12,574 nucleotides of DNA, taken from Actinomycetota bacterium (GTDB lineage: Bacteria; Actinomycetota; UBA4738). The stretch covers positions 432 through 13,005 of the forward strand of contig VAYG01000010.1 of assembly GCA_005885015.1 (NCBI GenBank), read 5' to 3'. The position numbers were made by a program, and so were the translations under genes. The notes beneath the pieces were generated by a model, which worked only from the letters and a program-made list of their open reading frames with translations, searched no databases and was not told the DNA's origin. Positions 1-7,503 of the stretch are shown piece after piece (the first letter of the stretch is position 1; every line of letters begins with the position of its first letter).

Positions 1-986
1 ACGACCAGCGCGGCGCGGCGGGCCAGCTCTTCCGCCAATGCCCGGTCCTCGTCGCCATACGTCCGGCCGGAGGAGGTGGTGACGAAGGTGATCGTTCCGA
101 GGGCACGAAGCCGCGCCGTCAGGGGGAGGATCATGAGGGAGGATGCCCCCATGGAGCGCAGCAGGGCCAGGTGTTCCTGGTGCTGGGCGATCCCGGTCAT
201 GGACCGCGGCACCTCGGGCACGATGAAAGGCCGACCGCTCTGAAGGACCGCCAGGGCCGGATCGGGTCTGGTTGGATCGAGAGGGAACCGCCCCAGCGAC
301 TGGGCCCCTGCGGACTGAATCGGATCGGCATGCCGGGTGGTCACGCGTCGGAGGGTCCCATCATCCTCCACAACGTCGATCAGGCAGACGTCCGCCAGGG
401 CCGGCACGGCCAGCCGCGCCACGCGCTCCAGGGTCGCCTCGTAATCGGGCACCGCAGCCGAGAGGCTGGCCGTGGCCTCCGAGAGGAACTCCATGCGCCT
501 TTGCGCGCGCTCCGATTGGACGCGAGCGTCCTGTTCGGCGCGGTAGAGCTGCGCGTTGTCCACGGCCACCGCGGCCCTGCGCCCGAGGTCTTGTGCCAGC
601 ACGAGGTCGTCCCGGCCGAAGCGCCGGCCCGACTCCCCGGTGACCAGCGAGATCGCTCCCAGGACCCGGCCCCTGGCCGCCATCGGCACCACGATGTGCG
701 AGCGGATCCCCAGCTCGCGCAACATCTCCAGGTGGCGCGCATCCCGGGCCCGCCCCGCGAGTTCCTCTTCGGTGACCTCCTCGGCCAGCAACGGTCTGCC
801 CGAGCGGAGGACCTTCCACACGGGGTGTTCGGTCTCGGGGTCAGGGGGATACCGATCCCGGAGCTCCCGGGCCAGCCGCTCCTTGGCCTGATCGCGATGG
901 GCCACGGCCATCTGCCGGATGGAGCCGTCGTCGGCGAGCAGATCGACCAGGCACCAATCCGCCAGCCGGGGTACGGCGAGCCGTGC
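1..986 (-). CDS. PAS and multi-GAF sensor protein, 3' part (GAF3-GAF4), runs off the window
   Basis: Continuation of the sensor gene in a second frame. It reads without a stop from 986 to the left edge. From 980 it gives LAVPRLADWCLVDLLADDGS, a classic GAF opening, then the GAF core, VAVDNAQLYRAEQDA at its end and a linker helix (RRMEFLSEATASL). A second copy follows: VPDYEATLERVARLAVPALA, then VCLIDVVEDDG and another full GAF ending near LARRAALV at the edge. An in-frame TGA at 989-987 blocks any start further upstream, so this piece is not an independent gene but the rest of the 2698 gene after a frame break. Related proteins usually end in a SpoIIE-type phosphatase or a histidine kinase. 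That part is outside the window, so the output is unknown. Confidence 0.75.
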
Positions 987-2698
987 TCAAGGGACGACGT
1001 GAGCACTTCGCTGGCCTCTGCCAGGAACGCCACGCGGAACCGGGCGACCTCGGAGGCGGACCTGGCTCGCCGTTCCGCCTCGTACAGTCGGGCCCGTTCG
1101 AGGGCAAGGGCAGACTGCCGAGCCATGGAAAGCATGAACTGAATCTCCGCTTCGTCGAACTTCCTGGGCCCGGCGAAGCGGAACACCATCCCTCCGAGGG
1201 CGTGCCCCTCGATCAGCATGGGGACGGCGGCCAGCCCATGGTCGGGCAGATCCAGCGTCGCCACGAGGTCCGGATAGCGTCGTTCCCGGTCCGCCATCGA
1301 CTCGATGATGACCGGCCTTCCCATTCGGACCGCGTCGGAGAGCGGGAGCCGCGAGGCGATCGGGAACCGGGCCCATCTCGCCAGCATGTCCTGCGGATAG
1401 TTGATCGCCCGGGCAATCTCCAGCATCTCCCCGTCGTCGGACACGAGGGCGATCATGCCGGCCGCCGCCCCGGCGGCCGAGGTCGCCCCCTCCACCACGA
1501 CCTGGGCCACCTCATCGGTGGTGACGGCCTCGGACAGGGCGGCGGTGACGGATTGGAGGGCCGCGAGGCGGCGAACCGTTTCCTCGGCTGCTTGCCGCGC
1601 AGAACGCTGGGCCTCGTAGAGCCTGGCGTTTTCGATCACCACCGCGGCTCGCTCGGCCACGAGTTCGAGGAGGTGCACGTCCTCCTCCGTGAACTCACGG
1701 GATTGAAATGTCCCGGAGTGAACCACGCCGAGGACCTCGTCGCCGGCGACGAGGGGCACTCCAACCAGGGAGCGGATCTTCTTGCGAAGGAATTCGCTGT
1801 AGGGCTTCGCCTTCGGCACGTCCGGCACGATCCTGGCGCGCCGCTCTGCCGCGATACGCCCCGCGACGCCCTGGCCCCAGGGAACCCGGATCTGCCCCTC
1901 GCTGGCTTCTTCGCCGATCTCCGAACGGACCGCGAGGTTCTTCCCGTCGGGAGTGAGCAGGAGGATGGTGGCCGTGTCCGATCCAAGGGCGTCCCGGACG
2001 CCTTGCAAGAGTTCCCTCAATAGGTCGTCCAGCCCGACGTGTGCGAGCAGCGCGTCCGTGATCGTCTGGAGCTTCCGAAGCCGCCGGGCCACCGCCTGCG
2101 TCTCGCTCTTCGGGTCCACCTCCAGAAGCAGCCACCGCAGTTCCGCTCGCTTCCCGTCGGGATCCCGAAAGACGCCCACCGAGGCGGAGACGTCGACGGC
2201 ATCGCCGGACCGTGGCTGGATCCGTGTCGTGAAGTGCCTCACCGTCGACTCGGACACGACCTCCTCGATCTTGGTTCGGAGATCTCGCCGCAGGGGCGTC
2301 GGGACGAATCTCGGTAGCGGCTTGCCGAAGAGCGATGTCTGGGGAAGGCCGAGCAAGGTTGCCGCCGCCAAGTTGGCTTCCAGGATGCTGCCGGAGAGGT
2401 CGGTAACCACTTGGGCAGCCGGCGCGAAGTCGAACAGCTCCTGATATCGCTGGCGCGCAACATCCGCTTCGAGCTTGGCCGCACCGAGCTCGTCGTTCTG
2501 GGCCTGCAGCGCTTCCTCTGCGGCCTGTACCTGCTCCAGTGCCTCCCGAAGCCTATCGGCCGCTTCCTCGAAGGCCCTGCGTTGCGTGGAAGGCCACGTC
2601 CTCGCTTGTCTCCGGAGTCCCTCGACGGCTCCGGCTGCTCCACCTTGCGGGGGATCGGCTTCGGGGGGCGGCCCGCCTTTGGATGGCCTCCCGCTCAC
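380..2698 (-). CDS. PAS and multi-GAF sensor protein, 5' part (frame broken near 981-985)
   Basis: Cytoplasmic multi-sensor signalling protein; no membrane segment is visible. The GTG start at 2698 has GAGGGG six bases upstream. In order: a Pro/Gly-rich N-terminus, a charged helical segment likely to form a coiled coil (about residues 40-86), a PAS domain (86-195; QELFDFAPAAQVVTDLSGSI is typical), GAF1 (215-362), a short helix, GAF2 (385-545), then the start of GAF3. The family normally binds small ligands or relays signals to a kinase or phosphatase output. The frame is genuine only to about residue 571 (SSLEH). After that it reads Trp/Arg/Ser-rich nonsense down to a stop at 380, while the true GAF continuation lies in another frame (1-986). 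The break is either a real disabling deletion or an assembly error. The gene diverges from the HEAT/HD-GYP operon. The ligand and output domain are unknown. Confidence 0.8.
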   Translation of the reverse strand: MSGRPSKGGPPPEADPPQGGAAGAVEGLRRQARTWPSTQRRAFEEAADRLREALEQVQAAEEALQAQNDELGAAKLEADVARQRYQELFDFAPAAQVVTDLSGSILEANLAAATLLGLPQTSLFGKPLPRFVPTPLRRDLRTKIEEVVSESTVRHFTTRIQPRSGDAVDVSASVGVFRDPDGKRAELRWLLLEVDPKSETQAVARRLRKLQTITDALLAHVGLDDLLRELLQGVRDALGSDTATILLLTPDGKNLAVRSEIGEEASEGQIRVPWGQGVAGRIAAERRARIVPDVPKAKPYSEFLRKKIRSLVGVPLVAGDEVLGVVHSGTFQSREFTEEDVHLLELVAERAAVVIENARLYEAQRSARQAAEETVRRLAALQSVTAALSEAVTTDEVAQVVVEGATSAAGAAAGMIALVSDDGEMLEIARAINYPQDMLARWARFPIASRLPLSDAVRMGRPVIIESMADRERRYPDLVATLDLPDHGLAAVPMLIEGHALGGMVFRFAGPRKFDEAEIQFMLSMARQSALALERARLYEAERRARSASEVARFRVAFLAEASEVLTSSLEHGSPYPGWRIGAWSICSPTTAPSGRWPWPIAIRPRSGWPGSSGIGIPLTPRPNTPCGRSSARADRCWPRRSPKRNSRGGPGMRATWRCCASWGSARTSWCRWRPGAGSWERSRWSPGSRAGASAGTTSCWHKTSGAGPRWPWTTRSSTAPNRTLASNRSARKGAWSSSRRPRPASRLRCPITRRPWSAWRGWPCRPWRTSA

Positions 2699-2704
2699 GG
2701 GCTG

Positions 2705-2710
2705 CCCCTC
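2705..2710 (-). promoter_or_regulatory. Ribosome binding site of the sensor gene
   Basis: GAGGGG on the minus strand, six bases before the GTG at 2698. It supports GTG as the start; no in-frame ATG offers a better choice nearby. Confidence 0.6.
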
Positions 2711-2805
2711 GGGATGAGCCTGGTCAAGCGGGGCCGGCTTCCGTACGGGCGAACTCGAGTCGCCAGGTTTCCTGGAACGAGCGGGCCCCGCGGCCGGTGC
2801 AGATG

Positions 2806-2858
2806 CCTCGTCGGGGCTGGTCGAGTATGGAGACGACCTTCGGTGAGTCCCGACGAGG
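2806..2858. repeat. Nested inverted repeat in the divergent promoter region
   Basis: Perfect 10-base arms, CCTCGTCGGG at 2806-2815 and CCCGACGAGG at 2849-2858, enclose 33 bases. Inside them is a second dyad, GGTCG at 2819-2823 and CGACC at 2834-2838. On the minus strand the inner loop contains CATACT, a possible -10 hexamer for the sensor gene, without a good -35. It could be an operator or an RNA hairpin in a leader. The role is inferred from position only. Confidence 0.5.
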
Positions 2859-3142
2859 GCATCGGATCAGGATGGCGCTCCTTCTGGTCCATCGTGCCTG
2901 CATCCGGCCGCGATGGCAGGTCGCCGCCGCGAGGAATCTCGCCGCTCAACGGTAGGCCTGCCCGCCACGAGCGTCAATGGGCCCGTGGTCCCGCTCGGTG
3001 ACGTCCCGTCCCCGACAGGCATGCGAGCCTCCGCGAGGTCCCGTTTGCAGCCGGCCGCAAGGGCAGCCGGGCCACCGCGCGCAGAATTCGTGGCCTCTCG
3101 GGGGGCTACAGGGTGGGCCGGGCCGGGTCGATTCTCAAGAAC

Positions 3143-3159
3143 GGGACCTAGCTCGTCCC
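3143..3159. repeat. Short dyad upstream of the HEAT-repeat gene
   Basis: GGGAC and GTCCC arms flank a 7-base centre, ending 14 bases before the ATG at 3174. It could be a weak hairpin near the ribosome site or an operator half-site pair. A repeat of this size can occur by chance in GC-rich DNA. Confidence 0.3.
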
Positions 3160-3173
3160 ACCCAGCGAGCGCC

Positions 3174-5219
3174 ATGGCGAGCGAACAAGACCTCCAGTAC
3201 GTCGGGCCGGACCTCGGCGGGCATGCGTCCGCCCCTGAGCTCTCCCGGGCTCAGGCGATCGAGCGCGACCGGGCGGTGCTGGGGCTGCTCCGGCAGCTTG
3301 CCGGCGGGCTGTCGTCCTACCGGCTGTTCCCAGGTGACCTGAAGCAACCGACGTTCGTCCAGGCCGTCCAGCGGATCCGCCACGCGGCAGAGGCCGCCCT
3401 GGCCTGGGGGCCGTTCGAGGCCGAGATCAACGGCAAGCGATTCATCACCCCGACGGGTCCGGCCCCGTCCGACGAACAGACCGAACGCTTCGCGCTGGTC
3501 TTCTACGAGCACGGGGCGGAACGGCTCTCCCTGCGGCTGGGGGTTCTGTACGAGGCCTTGTCGCTGCCGGTGGGAACCGGAACGGAGCCGGGAGCGGTGG
3601 GCTCGGCCCTGCGGGTGGCAGGGGTGAAGACGATCGCCGTTCGCGAAGTGGCTCCCCAGGGAACGGAGCGTGGCGAGCTTCGAGGCGGCCCCACTCAAGA
3701 GCAGCGGGCGCTCTGGGAGCATCTGCGGGACCCGCAGAAGCTGGCCGCGGACATGGCGGCCGGCCCCGTGGGCGGTGATCCGGCTCAGACGGCCATCGCG
3801 GCCTTCGGCCGGTTCCAGCAGGTGGTGGCGACCCTCCCGCCGCGCCTGGTCAGGGGATTCCAGCTCTACTCCCGCCTCCACGAGGTGATGGCCAACCTGC
3901 CGCCGGCCGTCCGCCGCGGGCTCATGAGGCTCTTCCTCGAGCGGGTCCGGGAGGACGAGCTGTCCGAGCGCATGGTGGGGACCATGACCGACGCCGAGCT
4001 GGCCCGGGTGCTGGTGGACCAGGGTCTGGACGGGACAACCGACCCGGTGGAGTGGGCTCGTCGGCTCGTGGGGCAGGGGGTTCGCCAGGACGACCTGATC
4101 GACCTCACCGCCGCTCTCCAGGAGGGACAGGTCGAGGGGGGCACGATCATCGCCGGCCTGGACCGGATCGGGAGCGAATCGGCCGGGCTGGACGACGCAT
4201 CTCCCGTGGCCAGGACCGTGTCGAACCTCCTGGTTCGGAGCCTTGTCAGCGCGGGCCAGGAAGACGTGCGGTCCATCCGGGACGACTTCCCCGGCACGGA
4301 GGAGGAGGAACGGAACATCGCCTACCTGGCGCTGTACGACTACTTGCGGACGGAGACCGACCAGGACCGCCTGGGCGAGGTCCTGGGCGGGTGGGCGGAG
4401 CAGGCCACCGAGGCCGTGAAGCGGAGGGACCTGGAGTCCGTCCGGCGGCTCCTGGACGTGATCGGAGGAGCCGAGGAGGGCGGCGCGGCCGACAAGCACA
4501 AGGTCGCGGAGACGTCGATCAAGCGGGTGCTCTCACCCGACGTGCTGCGCGAGCTGGTGTCGGTGACCGACGGACAGGCCGATGGCCAGTCCGACCCGGC
4601 GGGGACCGTGGAGCTGCTCGCCGCCTTTCGCGACGTCGCCGTGGACTGCCTCATGGAGGACCTGGCCCAGGAGCAGGACCGCGGGAGGAGGGGATTGCTG
4701 CTCTCGGTGCTCGCCCAAGTCGCCAGGGGCAGGCACGAGACCATGGCGAAATGGCTGGACGACCCGAGGTGGTTCGTCGCCCGCAACGCGGTCACCGTGC
4801 TGAACCGGTCCGGGGACAGATCCGTGGTTCCTCTGCTGGCCAAGGCGGCGCGCCATCACGAGCCGGCGGTCAGGAAAGAGGCCGCCCGGGCCCTGGTGGA
4901 GGTCGCCGGGCTCGACGCCATGCCCCAGCTCCTGGAGTTGGCGGGGGACAGCGAGGAGCCCGTGCGGACCTCGGTGATCAGCGCGCTGGGGGCCGTGGCC
5001 AGCCCGGAGGCATGCGAGGGACTGGTCCGGATGGTGCGCCTGCTGAGGGACACGGCGGGCCAGCGGCGGGCCCTGGAGGCGCTGGCTCGTCACCCCGCGC
5101 CAGGGGCCGCTGCCGCCCTCGACGAGCTGGCCGCCTACCGCACCCGCCCCCGATTGCCCGGGAGGATCCGGCGCTACGCAAAGACGCTGGCCAAGAACCG
5201 CCGGACGGGGGCGGCATGA
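3174..5219 (+). CDS. HEAT-repeat protein, first gene of an HD-GYP operon
   Basis: Cytoplasmic scaffold-like protein of 681 residues. I chose the ATG at 3174 (MASEQDLQYVGPDL) because the upstream in-frame extension from 2913 is low-complexity; no strong Shine-Dalgarno precedes 3174. The N-terminal half is Leu/Ala/Arg-rich and helical with no domain I can name. An acidic middle part has DDFPGTEEEER near residue 380. Around residues 530-625 there are HEAT/PBS-lyase-type repeats: VARNAVTVLNRSGDRSVVPL, AVRKEAARALVEVAGLDAMP and PVRTSVISALGAVASPEACE, each a helix pair with a conserved Arg and Ala pattern. HEAT arrays bind partner proteins. The stop overlaps the next gene's start (ATGA), so translation is probably coupled and the HD-GYP protein is a likely partner. 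The C-terminus is basic. The exact function is not known. Confidence 0.85.
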   Translation: MASEQDLQYVGPDLGGHASAPELSRAQAIERDRAVLGLLRQLAGGLSSYRLFPGDLKQPTFVQAVQRIRHAAEAALAWGPFEAEINGKRFITPTGPAPSDEQTERFALVFYEHGAERLSLRLGVLYEALSLPVGTGTEPGAVGSALRVAGVKTIAVREVAPQGTERGELRGGPTQEQRALWEHLRDPQKLAADMAAGPVGGDPAQTAIAAFGRFQQVVATLPPRLVRGFQLYSRLHEVMANLPPAVRRGLMRLFLERVREDELSERMVGTMTDAELARVLVDQGLDGTTDPVEWARRLVGQGVRQDDLIDLTAALQEGQVEGGTIIAGLDRIGSESAGLDDASPVARTVSNLLVRSLVSAGQEDVRSIRDDFPGTEEEERNIAYLALYDYLRTETDQDRLGEVLGGWAEQATEAVKRRDLESVRRLLDVIGGAEEGGAADKHKVAETSIKRVLSPDVLRELVSVTDGQADGQSDPAGTVELLAAFRDVAVDCLMEDLAQEQDRGRRGLLLSVLAQVARGRHETMAKWLDDPRWFVARNAVTVLNRSGDRSVVPLLAKAARHHEPAVRKEAARALVEVAGLDAMPQLLELAGDSEEPVRTSVISALGAVASPEACEGLVRMVRLLRDTAGQRRALEALARHPAPGAAAALDELAAYRTRPRLPGRIRRYAKTLAKNRRTGAA

Positions 5220-6724
5220 GCGCGAAGGTGATCGATCGCGGGGCCGTCGACCAGGCCAGCCAGTTCCTCCGGCACCTTTCCTCGGCCCGCCAGGTGTACG
5301 CGCTGTATCCGGCTGGCCATCCGAAGCGGGTCGAAGAGATCCAGCAGGCCCTGGAGTCCCTGCGGAAGCTCCGGGCGCTGCTCAGGGGCGAGCCCGTGCT
5401 GTTCGTGACCCGCCACGCCATCTACCTCGGACCCGTCCTTCTGGCCCGGGACTCGCTCTCCCGGTACGGCCTGGTGGACGCCTTCGAGAAGGCCGGCATC
5501 GAGGCCATCGAGCCGCTCGTCTACGTCACCGCCGAGGACGTCGACAAGCTGGTCCAGATCGTGCTGGGCGAACTGGAGCTGACCGCGGAGTTCGACGGGC
5601 TCACCCTGAACCGGGTGAAGCCCGACTTCGATCCGGACGAGGACGACTCCGGCCGTTCGGTCCTCAGGCGGAGCTACGCCCTCGGGCTGGAGATCCTCCG
5701 GCACACGGCCGCCAGCGTGGTGTCGGGGCAACCCGTGGACCTGCGCGCCCCGGGCCAGCTCGTGAGCCAGCTCTCCGAGCAGGTCATGCAGGATCCAACC
5801 CAGGCCCTGATGCTCGCCACGATCCGGTCACACGACGAGTACACGTACTACCACATGCTGAATGTATGTCTGCTCTCTCTGGCCATGGGATACGCGGTGG
5901 GGCTCGGTCCCGATCAGATCGTGGCCCTCGGATTGGGCGCGCTCCTGCACGACGTCGGGAAGGTCAACGTGCCGGTCGACGTGCTCCAGCACGTCGGCGC
6001 CCTCACCCCGGAGCAATGGCGGATGATCCAGCGCCATCCGGTCGAGGGGGCCGGGATCATCTTCGCCACGGGGGAGAACCTCGAGCAGCTCACGGCGGCG
6101 ATCGTGCTGGAGCATCATGCGGGCTACGACCTGTCCGGCTACCCGAAGCTGTCCAATCGAGCCCATCCCTCGCTTCCCGCCAGGATGGTGGCGGTGGCAG
6201 ATTGCTTCGACGCGGTCACCACCACCCGGCCCTACCGTCGAGCGGAGGAGCGCCGCCAGGCCCTGAACATCCTCCTGGCCGGGGCCGGCAGGGGATACGA
6301 CCCCCGGATCGTCCGGACCTTCGTCCGGCTGCAGGGACTGTTCCCGGTGGGCTCGCTGATCCGGCTGACCACGGGAGCGATCGGTGTGGTCGTTCGAAAC
6401 CACGAGAGCCTTCTGGCCCGGCCGCGAGTCCGGATCGTCCTGGACCCCAAGGGCGACCCGTGCGATCCCTTCGAGCTGGACCTGGCCGAGACCAGGGACG
6501 ACGGCTCCTATCGGTGGGACGTCGAACGAAGCATGGATCCGGCCGAGGTCGGCGTGGACATGATGGCGCTCGTTCTCTCCGGAGATCTCGAGTCCCCCCC
6601 CCGAGAACGCGAGCCCGGTCCGGGCCTCGTCCACGAGCCGGCGCACGGCGAAACCCCACCGCCCGGCTACGTGGACACCTACGCGGCCCAGCCGGGCCTG
6701 GGGATGGCCACCCGTCCGGAGTGA
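5216..6724 (+). CDS. HD-GYP domain protein (putative cyclic-di-GMP phosphodiesterase)
   Basis: 502 residues, ATG overlapping the upstream stop by four bases. The N-terminal 190 residues are an unnamed helical domain (RQVYALYPAGHPKRVEEIQQ near 26-45). The HD-GYP domain spans about 200-390: HDEYTYYHMLNV (206-217), the HD metal site LLHDVGK with H245/D246, a further His in RHPVEG, HH at 300-301, then D305 and SGYP (307-310), and RPYR. Known HD-GYP enzymes hydrolyse cyclic-di-GMP using two or three metals. Here the usual HHExxDGSGYP reads HHAGYDLSGYP: the Glu after HH is Ala and the first Gly is Leu. Catalysis is therefore likely but altered activity or specificity is possible. After it comes a beta-rich C-terminal domain (about 395-465, GSLIRLTTGAIGVVVRNHES), then a Pro/Gly tail. 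No membrane segment is seen. It is probably coupled to the HEAT protein. Confidence 0.9.
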   Translation: MSAKVIDRGAVDQASQFLRHLSSARQVYALYPAGHPKRVEEIQQALESLRKLRALLRGEPVLFVTRHAIYLGPVLLARDSLSRYGLVDAFEKAGIEAIEPLVYVTAEDVDKLVQIVLGELELTAEFDGLTLNRVKPDFDPDEDDSGRSVLRRSYALGLEILRHTAASVVSGQPVDLRAPGQLVSQLSEQVMQDPTQALMLATIRSHDEYTYYHMLNVCLLSLAMGYAVGLGPDQIVALGLGALLHDVGKVNVPVDVLQHVGALTPEQWRMIQRHPVEGAGIIFATGENLEQLTAAIVLEHHAGYDLSGYPKLSNRAHPSLPARMVAVADCFDAVTTTRPYRRAEERRQALNILLAGAGRGYDPRIVRTFVRLQGLFPVGSLIRLTTGAIGVVVRNHESLLARPRVRIVLDPKGDPCDPFELDLAETRDDGSYRWDVERSMDPAEVGVDMMALVLSGDLESPPREREPGPGLVHEPAHGETPPPGYVDTYAAQPGLGMATRPE

Positions 6725-6752
6725 GCCAGCAGGGCGCTGCGACCTTCGGCGT

Positions 6753-6779
6753 AGAGGAGAAATGGCCGAACGGCAGTAG
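6753..6779 (+). other. Purine-rich site plus five-codon ORF (MAERQ-stop)
   Basis: AGAGGAGA at 6753-6760 precedes an ATG at 6762 that reads MAERQ and stops at TAG (6777-6779). The frame is the same as the 119-residue ORF that begins at 6813, and no further stop separates them. The purine stretch is close to the ATG (about four bases from GAGG), so it is an imperfect ribosome site. It could be a leader mini-ORF, or the true start of the next gene interrupted by a nonsense codon. Confidence 0.35.
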
Positions 6780-6812
6780 TGGCATTGCCGTGCTGCTTCG
6801 ACAATCGCCCCA

Positions 6813-7172
6813 GTGGACATCGTCCGGGTGGATCCGTCTGGGGAGCAGGCAAAGGGCCGGAACCTGGTCGACGAGGCCGTGGAGCGGGCCCACGACTGGG
6901 GGCAGGAGCTCGGCCCCTTCTGGATCGCGGTGTTCGATCAGTTCCACGGAGACATCCGCCGCTGGGCGGAAGAAGTCGGCGTGGATCCCCTCTCCGACGA
7001 GTTCACGGCAGCCTGGTACGTGGCCTGCCGGGCCCTCAAGCAGGTCGTGGAGGTCATGCCGGCCCACCCGTCGCTCGTTCCCAGGCTGAACCGGATGGCG
7101 GACATCGTCGCCGCGGCCGGGATGTGGGGCGCCACCGTGGATCGGGCGGGCGATCACTCCTCGGCCAGCTAG
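6813..7172 (+). CDS. Hypothetical protein, 119 residues
   Basis: I do not recognise this protein. It is predicted soluble and largely helical, with an acidic N-terminal half. It has notable aromatic clusters: WGQELGPFWIAVFDQFHGD near 29-47 and FTAAWYVACRALKQVVEVMP further on. There is no signal peptide, membrane segment or metal motif. The GTG at 6813 has no clear ribosome site. A better-placed purine stretch lies upstream at ATG 6762, in the same frame but followed by TAG after five codons. It lies 88 bases after the HD-GYP gene on the same strand, so it could be the last gene of that operon. Codon use matches its neighbours, which supports a real gene. Confidence 0.6.
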   Translation: MDIVRVDPSGEQAKGRNLVDEAVERAHDWGQELGPFWIAVFDQFHGDIRRWAEEVGVDPLSDEFTAAWYVACRALKQVVEVMPAHPSLVPRLNRMADIVAAAGMWGATVDRAGDHSSAS

Positions 7173-7221
7173 CTTTCGCCAGGTTCGCGACCTTTCGACA
7201 CAATCGCCACCTTGCTTTCGT

Positions 7222-7437
7222 TTGCCCGTCGACGCCTCGGGTATCCCGCTCCCGATGGACATCGAACGAGACCACGAGTGGGACCTCCTGGAGCAGGCGA
7301 ACCCGCCGAACAGCAAACCGTTCGGGTTCGTATGCGGATGCGGGACGGTCGAGGCAGGCAGTTACCCCACGATGCGGGAGGCATTGCGAGCCGCGCAAAC
7401 GCACGGGGTCCGGGCCGGCACGTCGAAGGCCGCCTGA
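7222..7437 (+). CDS. Small hypothetical protein with a CxC motif
   Basis: I do not recognise this protein. The longest frame begins at a TTG (7222, 71 residues). An ATG at 7255 would give 60 residues starting MDIERDHEWDLLEQ and is at least as likely; neither has a convincing ribosome site. The core reads FGFVCGCGTVEAGSYPTMRE, a CxC pair in a beta-turn context, followed by an amphipathic helix (ALRAAQTHG). Two cysteines alone do not make a full zinc site. It is probably cytoplasmic. GC-rich third positions fit a coding region. Confidence 0.45.
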   Translation: MPVDASGIPLPMDIERDHEWDLLEQANPPNSKPFGFVCGCGTVEAGSYPTMREALRAAQTHGVRAGTSKAA

Positions 7438-7491
7438 CAGCGGAGCCCCAGCGACCCAGCTTGCCGTTCAGGAGGACCTCTTGTGTCGCCC

Positions 7492-7497
7492 TAAGAT
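7492..7497 (+). promoter_or_regulatory. Possible -10 box for leaderless transcription of the phosphatase gene
   Basis: TAAGAT fits the actinobacterial TANNNT -10 pattern and ends six bases before the ATG at 7504, so transcription would start at or next to the start codon. No Shine-Dalgarno precedes that ATG, which fits a leaderless mRNA. A -35 box is not clear. Confidence 0.45.
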
Positions 7498-7503
7498 GCC
7501 TGC

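Larger units (their letters stand above)
2699..3173. other. Divergent intergenic region between sensor gene and HEAT/HD-GYP operon
   Basis: 475 bases with no convincing gene. The HEAT frame stays open upstream to 2913, but that extension is Arg/Ala/Pro/Gly-rich and does not look like a domain. The region should hold the promoters of both divergent units. I found no pair of -35/-10 boxes that stands out. Two inverted repeats are listed separately. A short dyad, CCAGG-3 nt-CCTGG, also lies at 2764-2776. Confidence 0.6.

Noticed and set aside
171..1142. Plus-strand open frame of 323 codons
   Set aside because: It is antisense to the GAF3/GAF4 coding frame, which has clear domain sequence; its product is His/Arg/Gly-rich with no domain character.
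3135..4499. Minus-strand open frame of 454 codons
   Set aside because: Antisense shadow of the HEAT-repeat gene, a common effect of high GC; no recognisable domain.
4052..5215. Upstream in-frame extension of the HD-GYP gene
   Set aside because: It overlaps the HEAT gene in another frame and is Gly/Arg-rich; the ATG at 5216 with stop-start overlap is the natural start.
7193..7206. TTTCGACACAATCG, similar to TTTCGACACAAATCG on the minus strand at 11790-11776
   Set aside because: An 11-base match in a window of this size is expected by chance many times over; no shared context beyond being near gene starts.
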